Shown here: piece after piece, positions 36,020 through 45,396 of the stretch
Layout: each line of letters starts with the position of its first letter
Position numbering within the stretch: position 1 is the stretch's first letter
Assembly (NCBI RefSeq): GCF_963675165.1
Contig: NC_087393.1
Coordinates: 4,469,502-4,533,501 of the forward strand
Source of the DNA: Halichondria panicea
Lineage: Eukaryota > Porifera > Demospongiae > Suberitida > Halichondriidae
Direction of reading: 5' to 3'
DNA: 64,000 nucleotides
Notes under the pieces: model-generated
What the model was told of the DNA's origin: nothing
Databases searched by the model: none
Seen by the model: only the letters and a program-made list of their open reading frames with translations
Program-made: the position numbers and the translations under genes

Positions 36020-36466
36020 TAAGTCAGGTGGCTCCAGCTCTAACTCAGATGACTCGAGCAGTGATAGTGACAGTGACGAGAGCTCTGACGATGACGACCT
36101 GCCCACCCCCAGGAAGGGGGAGGAGACTACATTCGGGAACCAGCTAGCCCTACATGTAGAGGTGAGTGACTGATCCAGCTAACACATTGTCCTGTAATAG
36201 TTGTGTCATGTGATGCTGTACTATACAATCCCCCATCATGCACACGCACACATTTTCCCATATACATCCACCCACTCAACCCCCGCCCCCACACACACAC
36301 ACATTCCCACCGTCCACCCACTTAACCCCCATCCCCCCACACACAAACACAGGACATTGGAGGTGGCAAAGAGCTGGACAACATCATTGCTTCGTCACTA
36401 CAGCAACTAGAGAGTGCTCGAGCTTTTTATGAACAAATGCAGGCTAGGGTTAAGAACACTGACTAA
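16577..36466 (+). CDS. LLGL: Lethal giant larvae homologue, 21 exons
   Basis: Cell-polarity scaffold of the basolateral cortex, antagonised by aPKC phosphorylation. Exons: 16577-16648, 19296-19585, 20694-20837, 21883-22054, 22646-22769, 23385-23579, 23821-23899, 24119-24340, 24767-25076, 25813-25997, 26225-26338, 26543-26735, 26858-27038, 27345-27553, 27887-28086, 29064-29159, 32672-32771, 32993-33080, 35415-35619, 36017-36161, 36353-36466. All phases agree, giving 1145 residues (human LLGL1 is about 1064). The N-terminus matches the family (GFPNSPTAFSYEPD, AIGTKYGEL, YGRPGVEF), as do repeated WD-like blades. Exon 12 carries the polybasic aPKC-site loop (SFRRSVRQSFRRR), and exon 14 has PIVGVFLLDHEGIPLPDPYE. 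Exon 20 encodes a Ser/Asp run. No C-terminal SNARE motif is seen, which argues against tomosyn. Eight acceptors abut CA-rich tracts. One intron hosts a gene on the other strand. Confidence 0.93.
17667..17845. mobile_element. Pogo-type MITE in LLGL intron 1
   Basis: Ends CAGTGGAACCCCT and AGAGGTTCCACTG resemble those of the element at 37193-37368. The TA flank is clear only on the right. Non-coding. Confidence 0.6.
18679..18759. repeat. Two-copy 40-bp tandem repeat
   Basis: GTCAGTGATGTCCTGCTAAC starts at 18681 and again at 18721, each followed by ACAGGTTATGGAGACCT. It lies in LLGL intron 1. Confidence 0.9.
19166..19295. repeat. (CA)n tract forming an LLGL acceptor
   Basis: A long, slightly interrupted CA microsatellite runs up to the acceptor CACAG of LLGL exon 2 at 19296. 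ORFs over it are repeat artefacts. Confidence 0.9.
19808..19939. repeat. TTAGACACTG fold-back, copy in LLGL intron 2
   Basis: A palindromic element starting TTAGACACTGTTTTGG and ending CAAAACAGTGTCTAA, with a GCGTAGCGAGGGTACT-like centre. It is related to 45800-45932 and 58936-59060. Confidence 0.75.
20405..20595. mobile_element. TACCGTATAGCGGG-family MITE
   Basis: Left end TACCATATAGCGAGTAATTT, right end finishing GATACGGTA. CACGAAAAT words lie inside both ends. It lies in LLGL intron 2, just upstream of exon 3. Confidence 0.7.
20828..20985. repeat. Repeats copying the exon 3 splice donor
   Basis: The end of LLGL exon 3 with its donor (GCCACTGCACTGTGAGCACC) recurs with changes at about 20877 and 20940, along with the following CCTGTACTCTAGCTATGG-like bases. 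These are about three direct copies spaced roughly 50-65 bp, of which the second has lost the GTGAG donor. Confidence 0.8.
22780..23160. repeat. Three-copy degenerate tandem repeat
   Basis: About three diverged copies, each containing GCTCAAGCTA, ACACATGG and ATTGGCTCTAGT-like blocks and ending GTGCACGTA. They lie in LLGL intron 5. Confidence 0.75.
25395..25812. repeat. C-rich minisatellite abutting LLGL exon 10
   Basis: Many copies of a 25-35 bp unit, TTAGTGTGTGATACATG followed by a run of 5-12 C, some with an extra ATATGTGATACATG half-unit. The last unit reads TTAGTGTGTGAAG, and its AG is the best acceptor for exon 10 at 25813. It is not a CRISPR array: units are directly contiguous, with no unique spacers. 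Confidence 0.9.
28149..28179. repeat. Perfect 15-bp-arm palindrome
   Basis: AATTTAACAGAGTTA, one spacer base, then the exact reverse complement. It lies in the LLGL intron after exon 15. No known role. Confidence 0.9.
28203..28932. mobile_element. TACCGTATTACTAG TIR element (730 bp)
   Basis: Begins TACCGTATTACTAG and ends CTAGTAATACGGTA. Subterminal TTTGCGA/CGCAAA words are inverted relative to each other. It is likely related to the smaller TACCGTATAG elements. It fills most of the LLGL intron between exons 15 and 16. No transposase seen. Confidence 0.7.
29585..31594 (-). CDS. Single-pass membrane protein nested in LLGL intron
   Basis: No orthologue recognised. Minus-strand exons 31594-31392 and 31065-29585 give about 560 residues from the ATG at 31593. 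After a short Thr-rich N-terminus there is a transmembrane segment (GVVIVIVIITIIVCVM) followed by basic residues (TKRSNRLSRR). The remaining ~490 residues are a charged, Ser-rich cytoplasmic tail. It contains DYVNEGLGP twice, plus DDEGYCLWEEW and DDGYFIMESL, a repeated NEESSATA and a late YTYIELP. YVN fits a Grb2-type SH2 ligand (pYxN), and YVNEG recurs in the receptor at 46678-49064. The intron uses a GC donor (CAG/GCAAGT). The acceptor-like TTTCTAG just before the first ATG suggests missing upstream exons (signal peptide, ectodomain), which I could not find, so the model is probably 5'-incomplete. Confidence 0.72.
32646..32671. repeat. (CA)n tract at LLGL exon 17 acceptor
   Basis: The CA microsatellite runs directly into the AG of the exon 17 acceptor. 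Confidence 0.85.
35331..35414. repeat. (CA)n tract at LLGL exon 19 acceptor
   Basis: About 40 uninterrupted CA units ending in ACAG, immediately before exon 19 (35415). ORFs on both strands over it are artefacts. Confidence 0.95.
35938..36016. repeat. (CA)n tract at LLGL exon 20 acceptor
   Basis: CA microsatellite ending in CACAG right before exon 20 at 36017. Confidence 0.95.
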
Positions 36467-36875
36467 TACTATTCGATTTTGTTACTGATACATTGTAGCA
36501 TTAGCTGAACATGTATACTGTTACTTTTTTATCCATTTCTCCCCTAAAAGCCACTCAAAACAATTAAATTAAGTAGATAATTATTTTAATTACGCATGCA
36601 TGCATGTACAGTACTATTTGTTTGTATTGTCGTGCTTATTATATTGTATAATATTGTGTTGCATTGTTTGTGAAGATATAAATTATATTCTTCTTTATTA
36701 ATGATCAACGATCGACTAGATTAATTTGCATACCATTGTATACATGTCAACAATAATTATAGTCATTGCAGCTGCATAATTATATAGTATACTTGTGAAA
36801 ATTAATGACGACATGCATGACTGACTTTGTACATTTTAATTAATAATTTAATAACTGCAAGTGGTTTCTGTGATT

Positions 36876-38824
36876 TTAATTCGTGTGTGTCTTGTTGCCA
36901 TAGAGATATTCTTTGCAACCTCGCACTCCGAGGGGGGGTGGTCCTCTGTGACCCCCCGTCAAGGTGAGGTACGAAAAATAAATAAGATAACCGAGAAATT
37001 GGATAAACGAGACAACGGAAATGAGTAGAGGGAAGATGTGAGGGAGTGAAGGTGGTGGGCGGAGGAGGTGTGATAGTGTGCAGAGTGTGAGGAGTGTGGA
37101 GAGCAGGAAGAGGACCTGTAGGAGGGGGAGGGGCAATTAATGTCATGTGATTAATATAGCAGCAAGGCAAATCCGAAAACAATAGAGAAATACAGTGGAA
37201 CCTCTCTATAACGGACACCTTTGGGAGCAATGTTCTGGCCTTTATACAGAGGTGGCCTTTGTTGAGAGGTTGTTTTGTACACAAACTGTTCATTTAGGAC
37301 CTGGGTGCCTGGCCGTTATATAGCAGCTGGCCTTTATTCAGTGGTGACTGTTAACAGAGGTTCCACTGTACTAGCCAAAGAACCTCTTACAATCGTCACA
37401 CACATAAATTAAGTGCATAGGAGAATTATGAAAAATAGCAAACAATTGAAAACATTGTATTTCCATAAGTACACTACTCGTATTCCTGTACAAACATATG
37501 TATTCACTCACCAACACTTTCACTTTCGATTCCATTAGAGGCATCTCCGTGTTGGTCCTATCCAGGAACAGGACGGAGAGGAGAGAGTAGAGACAACAGA
37601 GTGCCCACACGGCTAAGCACAGCTGGTCCTGAGTCAACAGCGGGTACATGCTGAAGGCAGCTGTCAGTTGGAAGGTGGTCGCTAGGAAAGGGTGGTGTGC
37701 TGTGAGCAGGCTCATAGGGAGGCAGGCCAACAGGATCGACTTCTCGTGGACTTGGAACGAAAAGAGGAAGAATGAAAGGGAGGAGGTCACCTGACGACGT
37801 GTGTGTGGGGGAGGGGGGGTCGTGTTTGGTTATAGCTCCATGTGGGAATAGTGTAAGCCATGAACACATGCACTCAATGCTACTGCTATCATAACTAAAT
37901 CTACAGTGTACATGCAAGTACACACGACTACAGATGTGTGTGTTGATAATCCTTACGTCCTGAATGCTTTCTTAACCGTATGATATTATACATTCACTTT
38001 ATAAAACAACACACACTCACACAACACACACTCCACACTCACACACACACTCACACACACTCACACACCCCACACTCACACACACACACTCCACACACAC
38101 TCACACACCCACACACTCCACACTCACACACACACTCCACACACTCCACACACTCACTCAGTCACTCACCCACTCACTCACTCAGTCACTTACCAGTGCT
38201 AATAGGAAGTTATAGGCACGAGGATACCACAGAAGATATAAAGACGATGGAAGGGCAGCCATTAAAGTCAAACCACCACTGACAAAAACCAGAGTTCCTT
38301 GAGAGATCTTCTGCCTCACTTTGACTAAAACTGAAACCGAGCACCAGAAATTGGCAACTTTGTCTTCAAACAGTCCTCTGTTGAATGGAAACAGTCTTCG
38401 AGCCACTTGTAGTACGCCTTCAATGCCTCGAGCTTGGAAGAACGGAAACCACAATACAGCAAACGTCAGTAAAACAACAAAACCAATTTTTAGCACATTA
38501 AACACTCCTCTCAAAGAAATGGTTGTTTTAGATCTCCTCTCTTTTTCGTGTTTAGTCTGGCCTTGAAACGACTTTCCGAGCAAGTAAAAGAAAAATGGCA
38601 GCGCGTGATAGAGTTCCATCTGCTTGTAGTTGAGGGCAAGAGAGAAAGCTATTGAGCCGAGCAAGTTATGGTCCGTAATGACACCGACGATGCCCCACAA
38701 GACGAGCCCCAGGCTGGCAGCGTTGTACTGGAAGTGACCGTAGTCTATGAGCAGGAGGCCAGGTTGAAGGAGAATCAAAAGTGCCAGCTTGGAGTTGAGA
38801 ATGCTCTGTGACTCCTGTGTGTGT

Positions 38825-38897
<73 letters not shown>

Positions 38898-40061
38898 TTT
38901 ACATGAAGGTGTGGCTTATACGACAGACTACATACTGATACTGATTGCTATAGCTACCCTAACACGCACTCATAGTTTTAGACTGCGGTTTCAAAAGGAA
39001 AGGTTGCTTCCTGTATATAACTCTCAAGATATAATGACCATTCTACAGTTGTCTGTATATACAATTGACATAATAATTATGCTTATAATTATTATGTAAT
39101 TATGTATATAGGTTTTGACAGTTGATTCACCTTGTCAACCTTCTGCTTTCTCTGACCCAGGAACAGACTAAACAGTGCTCTCACAAAGAGGGCCACTCCA
39201 CTGAAGAACACGAGTACATCCACCATCAGTACGGAGTACCTCATGAACAGTTTGTGCTCTGAACTCTCGTGACCTCGGGAGGTAGTCAGAGCCACCCAGG
39301 CGGAGTTGATGCGATTAGCAACGGCCCCGCACAGCCAGCTGTGATAGGCAGTGAGTGGGGGGTAGTCCAGGCCCCAGTACAGCAGGTTGTTGCCGGGTGT
39401 GTCGTGGTACCTGCATAAAGGAGGAAGGAGGAGTAGCAATTACCTGCCAGAGAATTACTACATAAGTCTGTTCACAAACAAAAATCTAATCGCAGCATCG
39501 AATTCAAATCTGAATGTAACCGTTGAAACAGATTACAAAACACCTGAATGTTATATGCAACTACTGACCCCCGGACGCAATGAATCATTATTATGCATAA
39601 TTTGGGGTAAATGTTAATGGCAAATCATAGACGGACATGTACGTATGTAGAAACGAAAATGAAGAGCTAGGGAAATTTTTTTCCTACTACCAGCCACACC
39701 CACCATTGACTGAGGGGTGTATTGAACGTGATCTCCATCCAGTGCCTCTGGGCCTCATAGTCACCGTACAGCGGAGGCTTGCCCGCACCTGCACACACAC
39801 ACACATACACATGGCATTTGAGTGACACCCATAACGCTCAACAAGTAGGAACTTTTTGTACTGAGATAATAATGCTATAGCCAGGACAGTGACGTAGCCA
39901 GTTAAGTTATAGGGATTAATTTTGTAAGCATACACTCCACTGTAGCTATTGCAGTGTTTGGCTCTGAGCTTAATCTCACCAGAATATGGGTGCAGAGAGA
40001 TAGCCAGTCTCAGAAACACGGCTACTGACACCACTAGTAGTCCCAGCAGCACGCCATTCAT
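36876..40061 (-). CDS. ALG6: ALG6 alpha-1,3-glucosyltransferase, 6 exons
   Basis: ER multipass enzyme that adds the first glucose from dolichyl-P-glucose to the Man9GlcNAc2-PP-dolichol precursor. Exons: 40061-39980, 39788-39704, 39410-39131, 38814-38194, 37790-37512, 37115-36876. Phases agree and the model gives 528 residues (human ALG6 is 507). The family signature is strong: [90 protein letters not shown] and [21 protein letters not shown] and [10 protein letters not shown] favour ALG6 over ALG8. Hydrophobic segments alternate throughout. Introns carry (CA)n or (GT)n tracts that form the acceptors of exons 2 and 4. Its start codon is 113 bp from the divergent BTB locus. It is convergent with LLGL, 409 bp apart, and TTTATT at 36694-36699 could be its poly(A) signal. 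Confidence 0.95.
37193..37368. mobile_element. Pogo-type MITE in ALG6 intron (176 bp)
   Basis: Ends CAGTGGAACCTCTCTATAAC and AGAGGTTCCACTG, with TA on both sides (37191-37192 and 37369-37370). The interior has repeated GGCCTTTAT words and is non-coding. Confidence 0.8.
38000..38190. repeat. (CA)n/(CACT)n-rich tract
   Basis: Degenerate CACACA/CACTCA simple repeat in the ALG6 intron between exons 4 and 5. Confidence 0.9.
38817..38893. repeat. (GT)n tract at ALG6 exon 4 acceptor
   Basis: On the coding (minus) strand this is a long (CA)n run ending ACACACAG next to exon 4 at 38814. Confidence 0.95.
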
Positions 40062-40174
40062 TTTGATCTAACAGCAATCCTAGCCTTGTGAAAGTAGGGA
40101 AAAAGTCGAGGGGAAAAGGTCGTCTGTAGGAATAAGCTCTGCCCTCACTGGATCTACATTGGTGGGTGTGTCAA
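40062..40174. promoter_or_regulatory. Possible bidirectional promoter
   Basis: A gap of 113 bp between the ALG6 start codon (minus) and the first ATG of the MATH/BTB locus (plus). The position implies shared 5' regulation; I see no specific element that proves it. Confidence 0.35.
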
Positions 40175-41222
40175 AATGGCTGAGCCAGACAGCTTGAAGA
40201 AGTCTAAAATTTGTCACTACTCTTATCATTGGTCAGGTTTGACTTTAAAAAAGACATTTTTCAGCACTGATTCCAAGTAGCAAGTCAGCTGGTGCTCAAC
40301 TGAAATTTTGTGTCGAATTTTTGGAAGCGTCTACGTCTACGTCTACGTCTGTCGCATATAGTCCGAGGCTATCTAGATCTGGTCGACAAAGAGCCACTGC
40401 CAGAATTAAACTTGTCAATGGTGCCAAAAAGGTTAAATTTGTTTATCATGTAGGTGGAAAGGTAGGTGAAGATAAGATAGATGGCTCTAGAATGGAAATC
40501 GAATTAGGACTAGGGCAATGTCACAGCATAGATATCTATGGTAATCAAACTATCACTCCCACTATATTTAGTAGTGGGCAGCAAGTCAGGCTAGATGATC
40601 TAGCTGAAATTAAATTGGAACTATTTGTTTTAAATGAAGTCCCTCTCGTTAAAGTATTTCCTCCTGACATATCTTCTGATCTGGAAACCTCACTCGGCAT
40701 GAATGATTCGATGAAGGATGTTACCATATTTGCTGGGCCCGACTGTGTAGAGATCATGCTCGATCCACATACTTCGATAGCATGTTTCGTACTGAAATGA
40801 AAGAAAAGGCAACAAACTGTGTCAAACTCTCATTTGAGCCGGACATTTGTCAAGAAGTTATCTCTTATATCCATACTGATGAAACACCAAATATCATGGA
40901 TCCGGGAATGGCAGAGAAACTGTGGTATGCAGCTCACATGTATGAGCTACCCGGCCTTCAAGCTCGTTGCGAGAATGCTCTTGCAATGCAAATCACAGAA
41001 GAAAATGCTGCTCATCTTTTGGCGTTTACGAGCTTGATAGAGTACGCTGAGCCGCTTGAAGAGTTGAGGGAGTATGTGCTTGAGTTTATCACCAAAGGAA
41101 ATGGTATTTGTAACAAGGTAATGATGAGTGAAGGTTGGTCTGAAATCAAATCCAACCTGGATATTGTACATGCAGTGCTAGAACAACTAGCATGTGATGG
41201 TAAACCCCCACCAAGAAAGTAA
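40175..41222 (+). pseudogene. Intronless MATH/BTB (SPOP-like) gene, two frameshifts
   Basis: The locus resembles SPOP-type adaptors, which bind substrates by a MATH domain and dimerise and bind CUL3 by a BTB domain. The ATG at 40175 opens MAEPDSLKKSKICHYSYHW, similar to the start of a MATH domain, and meets a stop at about 40277. Coding resumes in another frame (SKSAGAQLKF...) through a diverged MATH-like region to DVTIFAGPDCVEI, the start of a BTB fold. It shifts again at about 40775-40785 to MFRTEMKEKATNCVKLSF, the rest of the BTB and a BACK-like helical end (YAAHMYELPGLQARCENAL, SGW-like SEGWSEI) finishing CDGKPPPRK. Each break needs only a 1-nt change. No introns are seen, unlike every neighbour, so a retrocopy is likely. 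The surrounding genes are clean, so I favour real lesions over sequencing error, though error is possible. Confidence 0.7.
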
Positions 41223-41810
41223 CAAAAGACTTGAACAACTATATACGATTAACAAAGCCAACTAGTATATAATTTTATGCCGTCAATAGCTTGCATGGCT
41301 GAACTGGTACATAATGTGCTTATACATGTATACTGACTTGTAGGCGATTTGCTTTTCTTTTCTTTTTTGCGTATTTGTATGCATATATACTTTGTAGCAT
41401 ATCTCATATGTATAGTATGTAAGGCTACCAAAAATATTTTTTCACTTTATACAAAAACTACACAGTGCATATAAATACTAATTGAAGGTGCAGGGTTGTT
41501 GTACAAACTACAAAACCTCTGCACTGGTTAGAATGGGTTGGTCACTTTTAGACTTGCAAGCCAACTAGGGGAAAGGTCGTTTTATTGAAAATAGGGGAAA
41601 GATCGTCGTTGTTGAAGCGTTTTGGATCTAGCTTAGTTAAGGATCTTTACCAAATCTTGAAGAAGTTTAGCAAGCAGCAAGCAATAATATCTTCACATCC
41701 CCCATAGCGCATATATATATATATATAAATATCTTCACATCATAGGTAATCTATCTATAAACTTTAATTGTGTCCCTCCTTCTTTCATTCTTTGAATGCA
41801 GGTATTGTCC
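41223..41810. other. Gap between BTB locus and KHK
   Basis: Non-coding, with a short (AT)n run near 41711. Probably holds the KHK promoter and a 5' UTR intron whose acceptor would be TGAATGCAG just before 41802. Confidence 0.4.
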
Positions 41811-43492
41811 ATGTCACTCGTAGTCTCCCCTGCCAGCCCCTGTCCGATACTGTGTGTTGGTCTGGCATGCCTGGATATCGTCAACTATTGTGACTACTAC
41901 CCGCAGGAGGACAGTGATGTAAGAGCTCGAGACCAGAAGTGGTGCTCCGGGGGAAATGCCCTAAATACGTGTAAGGTCCTCTCTCTGATTGGACGCCACT
42001 GTGAGCTGGTGACCACGCTAGGAGAAGGGATGGAGACTGAGTGAGAGACCACCATCTCATGAAGTTAACATTATAAGTGCTATTTTATATTTTAGTAGTG
42101 GTAGAAGGAAAGAACCATCTTCTAACAGAATAGCATTACATTATTGCTATTTTCAAATGCTGTTTGATATCTCCCTCTCACACACACACACACACCAGTT
42201 TTATAGTCTCTGAGATGGACAGATATGGCGTCCCCCACAGCTGCTGTGTTCCCTATCCTCAGTGCCGACTGCCCACCTCCTACATTGTGCTCAACACAAC
42301 TAATGGATCCAGAACCATAGTCCACTATCGGTAAGCTTGGAGCTCCCCTTATTAACACTTTTTGTAAATGGCTGCACAAAAATGTGAATTCTCACAATTT
42401 GTTTTACAGAAACCTTCCCGAGTTGACTTGTGAGGACTTTCTGAAGGTGGACATTTCACCATTTTCTTGGATTCATTTTGAGGTAATCACTATACAGTGG
42501 AATATCAGGCTAGCTCACCTTTGCTGCACAATCCTCCACAGGGAAGATGCCCAGATGTATACTCAAAGCTGGTTTCTAGAGTACAAGAACATAATCAGAC
42601 AGCTGAGAACAAAATCATCATCTCAATCGAAGTCGAGAAAACAAAGATTCAATTTTCTGTTCTAATTCCACTGGCAGACGTTGTAAGTGGAAATATTTCG
42701 CTAAATTACTATGTTTTAATCGTTTAAAAAACGCACAGCTTATCGTTGGTAAAGATGTCGCCCAGTACCTTGGATACCAGACCATGGAAGAGGCAGTTGT
42801 CAAGTTAAGGGAAACGGCCAAACACAGGTGAACACTTACTGGAAATGTATCGCAGTGGCTGTCATTATAATAAACAAATATTGTGTGTATATTGTAGAAA
42901 AGTATTATGTTTCAGTGTGTACATTTATAGCTTCTTTTTGCAGTGCTATAGTTGTTTGCCCTTGGGGCGATAAAGGAGCGGCTGCCTCTGATAAAGACGG
43001 AAAGGTAAATTTCCCTGTTCTTCCCCACTCCCCCCCTCCTTTCTTCCCACTATCCCCCACTACCTCCCACTCTTTCCTCCTCTTCCCTCACTCTCTCTTC
43101 TTTCTTCTCCACTATCCACAACTGTTTCCCTTTCTATCCCCCTAAGATGCCCTAACGATAACACACCCTCAAAATTTAGACCAGTCCACCATTAGAGATA
43201 CCTTAAACACATGTGCCGTACAAACCTTGTTATTATGTATGCGGCAGTTTAAAATTCAGCAAAATCGTACGTAGCTATTGATCACCTTCTGTACATGCAG
43301 GTGTACCAATGCCCTGCCACACCACCTGCGAGACTAGTGGATACACTGGGTGCAGGTGACACGTTCAACGCTGGTCTCATCCACAGTCTGTCTCTGGAGA
43401 AAGGTGTGGAGAAATCTCTACAGTTCGCCTGCGATTTAGCCGGAGCTAAGTGCGGTATGGCTGGGTTTGATGGACTGAAATCGTTTTGTTAA
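41811..43492 (+). CDS. KHK: Ketohexokinase (fructokinase), 7 exons
   Basis: Cytosolic pfkB-family sugar kinase that converts fructose to fructose-1-phosphate with ATP. Exons: 41811-42040, 42199-42330, 42410-42482, 42542-42682, 42739-42827, 42944-43004, 43301-43492. The phases fit exactly and give 305 residues (human 298). Matches include [36 protein letters not shown] with the GGN substrate loop, [29 protein letters not shown] and [12 protein letters not shown]. The C-terminal signature [12 protein letters not shown] contains the catalytic Asp and the ATP-binding GAGD anion hole. I chose the ATG at 41811 because an acceptor precedes it; an in-frame ATG at 41796 would add five residues. The exon 2 acceptor is CA-rich. 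It is convergent with the first receptor gene, 233 bp apart. Confidence 0.95.
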
Positions 43493-43725
43493 TTTTGGCC
43501 CCAGGGTATTATTCGTATCATTTTGTGCCTCCAATTTTTCATTAAGCTTTCCTTAATTCAATACTGTATTCTTACGATAAGTGTGTCTGTTCATTCAAGC
43601 ATCTTAAAAAAATCGTTTAATAATTATGTACATGTATAGTTTTTCCTTTGGCGTGAGCATGTAACTCTACAAAGTACAGTAACATAATCTATATAATGAA
43701 GTTATTAACAATGTAGTTTTAGTTT

Positions 43726-45396
43726 TTAGGGTAAGCATTCGTAAGTGTTTTCAATTTCCTCTCTTTCAGTGTCAGCAGTCACACTAGTGTATACCTCATT
43801 CTCTGTGGTGGGTATTGAGGGGTCATTGTCAGAACTCGACTGTCTCACTCCAACATTTGTAATAGTCACATAGTCATAATTTCCTTCATCCTGAGCAGCC
43901 ACATTAACATTATCATACAACTCATCTTCTATGGTGGGTACTGAAAGATGGTTGATATTGCCATAGGCTTTATTTTGGGTCAGTTTCATTTCCACTTCTC
44001 CCTCGTTATTGTCATAGTAATCGTTTTCTTGAGCCAAGTTTTGTTTAGCTTCAGTATGAATGTGATCAATTTTTTCGTAAGTATCTTCCCCAGCTGTGTC
44101 ATAATCAGTGCGTTGGATAGTAGCTTTCTTATTTGTGGTTGTGGGTTTGTTAAGAGCTGAAAAATGTATAGCGTGCACATGACATACTGTTCGTAATAAT
44201 ATTGCATAAATGGTTACCTATATTAACTCTAGTTGCAGCAATGTATACAATAGCCGCCTACGGACGTACCTAGTGTCACAGTGGAGGTCTTTCTCTTCCA
44301 CTTGACAATAGCACAACACACAACACATACAAACAGAATGATGAGCATCACCACACCGGTAACACCTACGGCCACTCCTATACTCAGCATTTGTACTCCA
44401 GCATTCATTTCTGTCATATTGGGAAGTACAGAGTTAGTTGGCTTTGGAATCAGCTTTGTTGTAGTAGCAGAAGATTCCCTATTAAGTTGCATGGAAGTGT
44501 GTGTCGTAGCACTTTCCAATGATGCTGTTGAACGTTGGGTGGTTATTTCCGAGTTCTTTGCCGGGAAAGTCGATGATAGTTGAGGTGCTGAGGTTCTTGT
44601 GGTTTCGATGCATTTTGTAGGCACTAATATTGTGCAGTGGTCACATATAAACAGATGCATAAGCGCTCGGTGTACTTACTTACTACTCACCCCTTGTTTA
44701 GTTACTTGTATAGCTCTTATATAGCTTACCTATTATAGCTGTAATCAAAGGAGCACTATTTGTAGAGCGGAATTGCTCTGCATTGCACAGTGAAGTTGGT
44801 TCAATTCTGTCGCTGTTAATTGAATACAACACAGATTCATTAGTGTAGAGTTCATCACGACTGAAAAGTATTCCATTGTCATCATCAGTGCTAGTGAGAT
44901 TTAATCCGACCACGTCTCCTGGCTCCACTGATATCCATTCACTCTCTGGTACTGTCACGTTGATTAGACCTCTTTGAGGATCCAGAGAGCTTAATCCCCC
45001 CAGGCACATGTCTTGTAAGTAGTTTGCTCCAATCTTGCTATAACAGTTGTCTCCTAAAGATGAGTTGACTCTCCACACCTCAAAAGAAATAGAGTAGCAG
45101 TCTCGACCACTAGCTCTTTCCACAAAGGTTCTCCACTCAGTCACCACTCCACAGCAGTTGAACCTGTAGCTAGTGATGATAGCTTGGATGGGATTATCGC
45201 GAAATCGAGGTATTCTATCTTCTGTCCTCACAAAGTTTGGTAGAGGTAGTCTTCCATTACTTGCTTGAATACACCCATATGGTGTCAATTGTCCTATATA
45301 TACGTATATTAATTATACACAAGCTTATAATTATGCCTTACCATTACCCTTTCCCTGGAATATAGTCACAAGGCTTAGTACATATAGTAGCTTCAT
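43726..45396 (-). CDS. Tyr-tailed receptor R1, 4 exons
   Basis: No named family recognised. Exons 45396-45342, 45293-44730, 44623-44270 and 44156-43726 are all joined in phase 1, giving 467 residues. A signal peptide (MKLLYVLSLVTIFQ) leads into a ~190-residue ectodomain encoded by one exon. Its landmarks are ITSYRFNCCGVVTEWRTFVE, YSISFEVWRV and VEPGDVVGLNL, with several NxS/T sites, shared with the other receptors of the cluster. A Ser/Thr stalk and a transmembrane segment (VAVGVTGVVMLIILFVCVVC, ~290-315) follow, with basic WKRK just inside. The ~145-residue tail has YYDNNEG, AYGNINH, LYDNVNV, YDYVTI, VYTSV and TYECLP. Three of these are YxN, the Grb2-type SH2 consensus. A surface receptor with phosphotyrosine signalling is inferred. 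Part of the tail (VGVRQSSSDN, SIPTTENE) is shared with the receptor at 55499-58879. Confidence 0.82.

Noticed and set aside
16577-36466. Tomosyn (STXBP5) instead of LLGL
   Set aside because: The polybasic aPKC-site loop SFRRSVRQSFRRR and YGRPGVEF fit LLGL, and there is no C-terminal R-SNARE motif.
36876-40061. ALG8 instead of ALG6
   Set aside because: GDYEAQRHW and [13 protein letters not shown] match ALG6; ALG8 carries a different motif around the DYPP site.
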